64,000 bases of DNA. Origin: Amycolatopsis thailandensis. GTDB lineage: Bacteria > Actinomycetota > Actinomycetes > Mycobacteriales > Pseudonocardiaceae. The number at the start of each line of letters is the position of its first letter. Position 1 is the stretch's first letter. Shown here in pieces: positions 61,077 through 64,000 of this stretch. The notes under the pieces are model-generated. The model ran no database searches and was not told the origin of the DNA. It was given only the letters and a program-made list of their open reading frames with translations. Location of the stretch: assembly GCF_002234405.1 (NCBI RefSeq), contig NZ_NMQT01000112.1:1-64000 (forward strand), read 5' to 3'. Made by a program: the position numbers and the translations under genes.

Positions 61077-61442
61077 TCATCCCGTTTCCGGCGAATTCGG
61101 ACCATCGGAAGACGCGGCGGAATTCTGCAGATCGTCGAGCAATTCCATTTGGCCGGTGATGACACTGGTGAGAATTCCGCGCGCGACGGCGAGCAGTTCG
61201 GCCACCGACGGACTGGTCAGCGAGTAGGACACGGTCGTACCGTCCTTGCGGGGCACCACCAGTTTAGCCCGGCGCAGCACCGCGAGTTGCTGGGAGAGGT
61301 TGGCGGGCTCGATGCCGAGGTCAGCGAGCAGTTCCGAGACGTGATGGTCCCGCTCGCTGAGGAGTTCGAGCACGCGGATCCGGACGGGGTGCCCCAACGT
61401 CTTGAAGAATTCCGCCTTCACTTGGTACAGGGGTCTGCTCAT
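61077..61442 (-). CDS. ArsR-family regulator
   Basis: 121 residues with GGAGGG before the ATG. A compact winged helix: KAEFFKTLGHPVRIRVLELL, HVSELLADLGIEPANLSQQLAVLRRAKLV, RKDGTTVSYSLTSPSVAELL. The signature metal-binding ELCVCDL is replaced (VSELLADLG), so it is not a classical metal sensor. Commonly such regulators sit beside sulfate transporters or redox genes; no such gene is adjacent here. Confidence 0.88.
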   Translation of the reverse strand: MSRPLYQVKAEFFKTLGHPVRIRVLELLSERDHHVSELLADLGIEPANLSQQLAVLRRAKLVVPRKDGTTVSYSLTSPSVAELLAVARGILTSVITGQMELLDDLQNSAASSDGPNSPETG

Positions 61443-61607
61443 CGGTATCCCTCCGCTGCACGGGGAAGGATCGGTCCGGCCGTCCGCATGACAACAATCG
61501 TGCCCGACCAGGCCGCCCGCGAAACAACACCCCGCGCGGAACCGGCGGGACCGCACCCGATCAGGGCATAGCCTGCGTTTTCTTCAACCTCAGCACACAC
61601 CGTTGAA

Positions 61608-61623
61608 TTGCATACTTATGCAA
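61608..61623. promoter_or_regulatory. palindrome TTGCATA-CT-TATGCAA
   Basis: A perfect 7-base dyad with 2-base spacer, 118 bases upstream of the putative DNA-binding protein at 61741. AT-rich palindromes stand out in this GC-rich sequence. Candidate operator; its owner is unknown. Confidence 0.45.
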
Positions 61624-61740
61624 GTCTGCACACCCAGAGAAGGTGAGAACACCTGTGAGCCACGGCATGCGGGATTCCGCGAGCCCCTTGTCGGCCTACC
61701 GGCGCACGAGCGCCGCCCGGCCCGTCGCGAGGAGCGCACG

Positions 61741-62421
61741 GTGACGACACGCCGCCCCGCGCCCGCCGCTGCCACCCGGGCCCATCTGATGCTCGCCGCC
61801 CACGCGGCAGAACTGGCCGACCTCGCCGCGAACGCCGCCCGGGCGGGCGCGGCAGCCGATCAGGAGACGACGCGGGCCACACCGGACCATTCGGACCTGA
61901 TCGGGATGGCTCAGCAGATCCTCGACGCGGCCGTGGTCGCCGCGAGGCTCGACGGAAAGACCTGGCAGGAGATCTCCCGCTCGCTCGACGACGCGACACC
62001 GCAGTCCGCGCGTACGCGGTATTGGCCCGCGGTCGCGCGGTTCCGGGCGGATCCCTTTCCCTCACAAGACGCACGCCGCGAAGGCGTGCCGGGGCGTACA
62101 CGGCAGACGTCCTTCAGGCTGCGCCGCTCGCTTGTCCCGGAACGGCAACCCGAAGCTCCGGCCGAGGCCGGAGCGGGTGCGACTCCCCCGCCTGCCTCGC
62201 ACCTCGCCCTCGTCACGATCCCGTCCGAGCAGGGCGAGACCGAGACGGAACGCGAACCGGCGGCCGCGGACACCAGGCTGAAGATCGCGGAAAGGCTGGT
62301 CGCCGCCTACGAGCGGATCGCGACCAACGACCGGCAACCGCCACAATGGATCCTCGACGGCCTTGCCCACGCCCGCCGTACCGCCGCGGAACTCCGCGCG
62401 GCGGGCAGATCCGCCGAATGA
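61741..62421 (+). CDS. putative helix-turn-helix protein of unknown function
   Basis: 226 residues from the GTG at 61741, chosen because GAGGAG lies about 6 bases upstream; the frame is open to 61603 but that part lacks a ribosome site and looks non-coding. Near residues 60-90, ILDAAVVAARLDGKTWQEISRSL then DDATPQSARTRYW resembles a short helix-turn-helix as found in actinomycete proteins that recognise a simple DNA site. The middle is rich in Arg, Pro and Glu, and probably disordered. The C-terminus is helical (KIAERLVAAYERIATND). No enzyme family is recognised. Confidence 0.7.
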   Translation: MTTRRPAPAAATRAHLMLAAHAAELADLAANAARAGAAADQETTRATPDHSDLIGMAQQILDAAVVAARLDGKTWQEISRSLDDATPQSARTRYWPAVARFRADPFPSQDARREGVPGRTRQTSFRLRRSLVPERQPEAPAEAGAGATPPPASHLALVTIPSEQGETETEREPAAADTRLKIAERLVAAYERIATNDRQPPQWILDGLAHARRTAAELRAAGRSAE

Positions 62422-62450
62422 CCTCGGCGAGCCGAAGCTACGCCGAGGTC
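62420..62450. terminator. bidirectional hairpin between convergent genes
   Basis: GACCTCGGCG (62420-62429) and CGCCGAGGTC (62441-62450) pair perfectly around an 11-base loop. The TGA of the plus-strand gene and the TAG of the minus-strand microprotein both fall within or beside it. Confidence 0.75.
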
Positions 62451-62587
62451 GCGAGACCGGCTTCGCGGTCGAGGTCGCGCTCGTCTTCTGCCTGCTTCCG
62501 CAACACCATCTTCGCGACGAGATCGAAGATCGGCGTCGCTTCCTGCGGGAAGGTCACGCTCTGCTGATTCGCACTGTCGGCGATCAT
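62438..62587 (-). CDS. 49-aa microprotein downstream of the RHS toxin gene
   Basis: MIADSANQQSVTFPQEATP then IFDLVAKMVLRKQAEDERD and LDREAGLATSA. Start ATG at 62587 follows GAGGAG by about 9 bases. It shares the TPIFD-LV core with the microprotein at 60902-61063. It lies 113 bases after the RHS gene's stop on the same strand, the usual position of an immunity gene, but is much shorter than typical immunity proteins. Probably a real small protein; function unknown. Confidence 0.5.
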   Translation of the reverse strand: MIADSANQQSVTFPQEATPIFDLVAKMVLRKQAEDERDLDREAGLATSA

Positions 62588-62700
62588 GAACTGCTGCTCC
62601 TCAAGAGTGACGGCTACTGCGACCCATCACTCTAACGGCCGCATCACAGTGACGGGGCGTAATTCGGGTTTTTCGGCCGAATTTCCCGTCACAGCGGCGC

Positions 62701-64000
62701 TCACAGGTACTGGCTGAGGTCGTGCCCCTTCGGGTTCTTGATCCACTCGGTGCCGTCGGGCTTGGTGAACTTGCCGCTGATGGTGTCGAACTTGGTGCCC
62801 AGCGGGGGCAGGTCCGGCAGCGGGACGTCCATCTTGCTGTTCATCAGCCGTTTGGCGATGTCCGGGGTGATCCCGGTGTACTGGGTGTTGATCTCGACGT
62901 GATCGCGGATGCCGCGTTCGAAGTCGTTGTCGGATTTGGGGAACTTCACCTCGTCGCTGGGCTTGACCTTGAAGTCGATGGCGATGTCTGAGGCGTCCCG
63001 TCTCGCCAGGGCGGGGTTGATGTCCACGAAGGTGTGCAGGCTCGATTCGAGCTTCTTGTAGTTCATGTTCGCGGTGTGGGTCAGCGGGATCATGTTGTCG
63101 GCGGTGCCAGGTCCGCCCATGTCGCCGTTCTCGAGGTGCCCGCGGATCCACTTCTCGTCGGCCCTCAGGAACTGGTTCCCGTCCGCGTCGGGTTTGTTCC
63201 TTCGGGTGTTCTCCAGGGTCTCCACGAGCTCGTCGCTCAGCTTGTTCTCCCCGTACACCGACCCGTCCGTGTCCACCTTGTTGTGGATGACCGAGTTTTC
63301 GTTCAGCTTGTCTACGTCGGTGACCTGGTTCTTGTCCGGCTGGTTGACGAAATCCTTCCCGCGCGTGGAGTTCTTGTCGTAGGTGGCCGTGACCTCTTCG
63401 GTGGTCCCCGCCTGGTTCTTGGTGCGGCCACCGCGGTTGGCGTTGTCGTTCTCGGTCCGAGGGCGCTTCGCACTGCCCCCGGTGTTGCCCGCGTTGTGCC
63501 CGGTTCCGGAGGTTCCAGGGCCGTCGACGAACTTGCGTTTCTTGGGACACCACACCAGGCCGAGCGGATCCGAGCCCGAAGTCGGGTCGTGCGGGTAGCC
63601 GGCGGGATCGGGCCCGGCGGGGAGGCCGAGCGGATCCTGGCTGAGGTACCGCGCGGTGGCCGGGTCGAAGTAGCGGTGCAGGTTGTAGTGGAGCCCGCTC
63701 TCCGCGTCCAGGTACTGACCGGGGAACCGCAGCGGTGTGCCGGGGAACGGCGTCCCTGGCAACGGCAGGCCCCACAGTGTCCAGCGGCCGCTCCAGTTCG
63801 GGATGCCGACCGGGTCGAGCAGATCGGTCGGCGTGCCGATGGAGTCGTTCACGAAAGCCTGGAATCGCACCGATCCGGCGGCTTGGTCGGTCTGGGTGAC
63901 CGGTTCCTCGGTGTCCGGCCGCCGCTCCCAGGTGGTGACGGTGACGCCTGACGGCCCGGTGTGCGCCTGCTCGATCAGTGCGTTGCCGTCCCAGACGAAG
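62701..64000 (-). CDS. RHS-repeat protein, C-terminal portion with variable toxin domain (5' end beyond window)
   Basis: The frame is open across the window's right edge (FVWDGNALIEQ near 63995-63965), so only the last ~432 residues are here. The RHS core end is clear: LRFPGQYLDAESGLHYNLHR and YFDPATARYLSQDPLGL, then a second DPLGL at about 63570 that marks the switch to the toxin domain. The C-terminal ~290 residues are unlike the core. They contain WIRGHLENGDMGGPGTADNM then IPLTHTANMNYKKLES, an HNH/endonuclease-like motif (His, GG-x-G, Asn, E) seen in polymorphic toxins. RHS proteins deliver such tips to rival cells. The domain's nuclease nature is inferred. Confidence 0.85.
   Translation of the reverse strand, partial: FVWDGNALIEQAHTGPSGVTVTTWERRPDTEEPVTQTDQAAGSVRFQAFVNDSIGTPTDLLDPVGIPNWSGRWTLWGLPLPGTPFPGTPLRFPGQYLDAESGLHYNLHRYFDPATARYLSQDPLGLPAGPDPAGYPHDPTSGSDPLGLVWCPKKRKFVDGPGTSGTGHNAGNTGGSAKRPRTENDNANRGGRTKNQAGTTEEVTATYDKNSTRGKDFVNQPDKNQVTDVDKLNENSVIHNKVDTDGSVYGENKLSDELVETLENTRRNKPDADGNQFLRADEKWIRGHLENGDMGGPGTADNMIPLTHTANMNYKKLESSLHTFVDINPALARRDASDIAIDFKVKPSDEVKFPKSDNDFERGIRDHVEINTQYTGITPDIAKRLMNSKMDVPLPDLPPLGTKFDTISGKFTKPDGTEWIKNPKGHDLSQYL

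Overview
The window is high-GC DNA with GTG starts, many ATGA and TGATG stop/start overlaps, and abundant TetR, GntR, PucR, AraC and SARP-type regulators. An ESX-type EspG protein, an XRE/ImmA/MAB_1171c-like cassette and an RHS polymorphic toxin add to an actinomycete picture. Dense GC-rich intergenic hairpins, such as the nested GTGAAGGCCTCC and ATGGCCCCCTT elements, fit the Pseudonocardiaceae and most likely Amycolatopsis. The genus is an inference; the window holds no rRNA or other marker.

Region 1 (1-3.6 kb): dispersed hairpin repeats, a DUF1963-like protein, EspG, a RibD/DHFR-fold reductase and an AraC regulator.

Region 2 (3.6-22.7 kb, minus strand): the most remarkable part. It is a 19-kb, seven-gene, tightly coupled operon. 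In transcription order it encodes two tandem trypsin-like proteases with a shared extra C-terminal domain, a 1512-residue DUF6603 protein ending in a kelch propeller, a free kelch propeller duplicated from that end, and three large proteins (1035, 1725 and 601 aa) of no known function. This is the best candidate for an undescribed multi-protein system.

Region 3 (22.9-32 kb): eroded and regulatory DNA. It holds a chimeric CaiB/enoyl-CoA hydratase remnant, a small secreted protein, a truncated SARP/AfsR regulator, two HTH regulators, a decayed catechol ortho-cleavage operon (catB and catA remnants, catC intact), and a UDP-glucuronate decarboxylase/UDP-glucose dehydrogenase pair.

Region 4 (32-36.8 kb): a GNAT acetyltransferase; an XRE regulator, ImmA/IrrE metallopeptidase and seven-helix-type membrane protein cassette divergent from two small secreted proteins; a secreted YVTN beta-propeller; and a NACHT-protein remnant.

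Region 5 (36.8-49 kb): amino-acid catabolism. PucR sits beside a DadA-like flavoenzyme. After GreA-like, phosphotransferase and DMT-exporter genes, a GntR regulator diverges from proline racemase, ornithine cyclodeaminase and an unusual 1115-aa fusion of a molybdopterin enzyme with its own FAD/NAD and 2Fe-2S reductase domains. The set looks suited to interconverting and oxidising D-/L-proline-type substrates through cyclic imines. A SAM methyltransferase follows.

Region 6 (50-61 kb): three nested hairpins, a PaoABC-like molybdenum aldehyde oxidoreductase operon with a divergent TetR and a strong operator-like palindrome, an alpha/beta-hydrolase remnant, an OYE/DJ-1/acetoacetate-decarboxylase-like operon with a divergent TetR and two operator-like palindromes, an isochorismatase-like hydrolase divergent from a GlxA-type regulator, and an ArsR regulator.

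Region 7 (61.6-64 kb): a putative DNA-binding protein, two microproteins sharing a TPIFD motif (one of them near 60.9 kb), and the 3' end of an RHS toxin gene that runs off the window. Several remnants keep authentic starts and ends but have lost their middles, which suggests repeated internal deletion.
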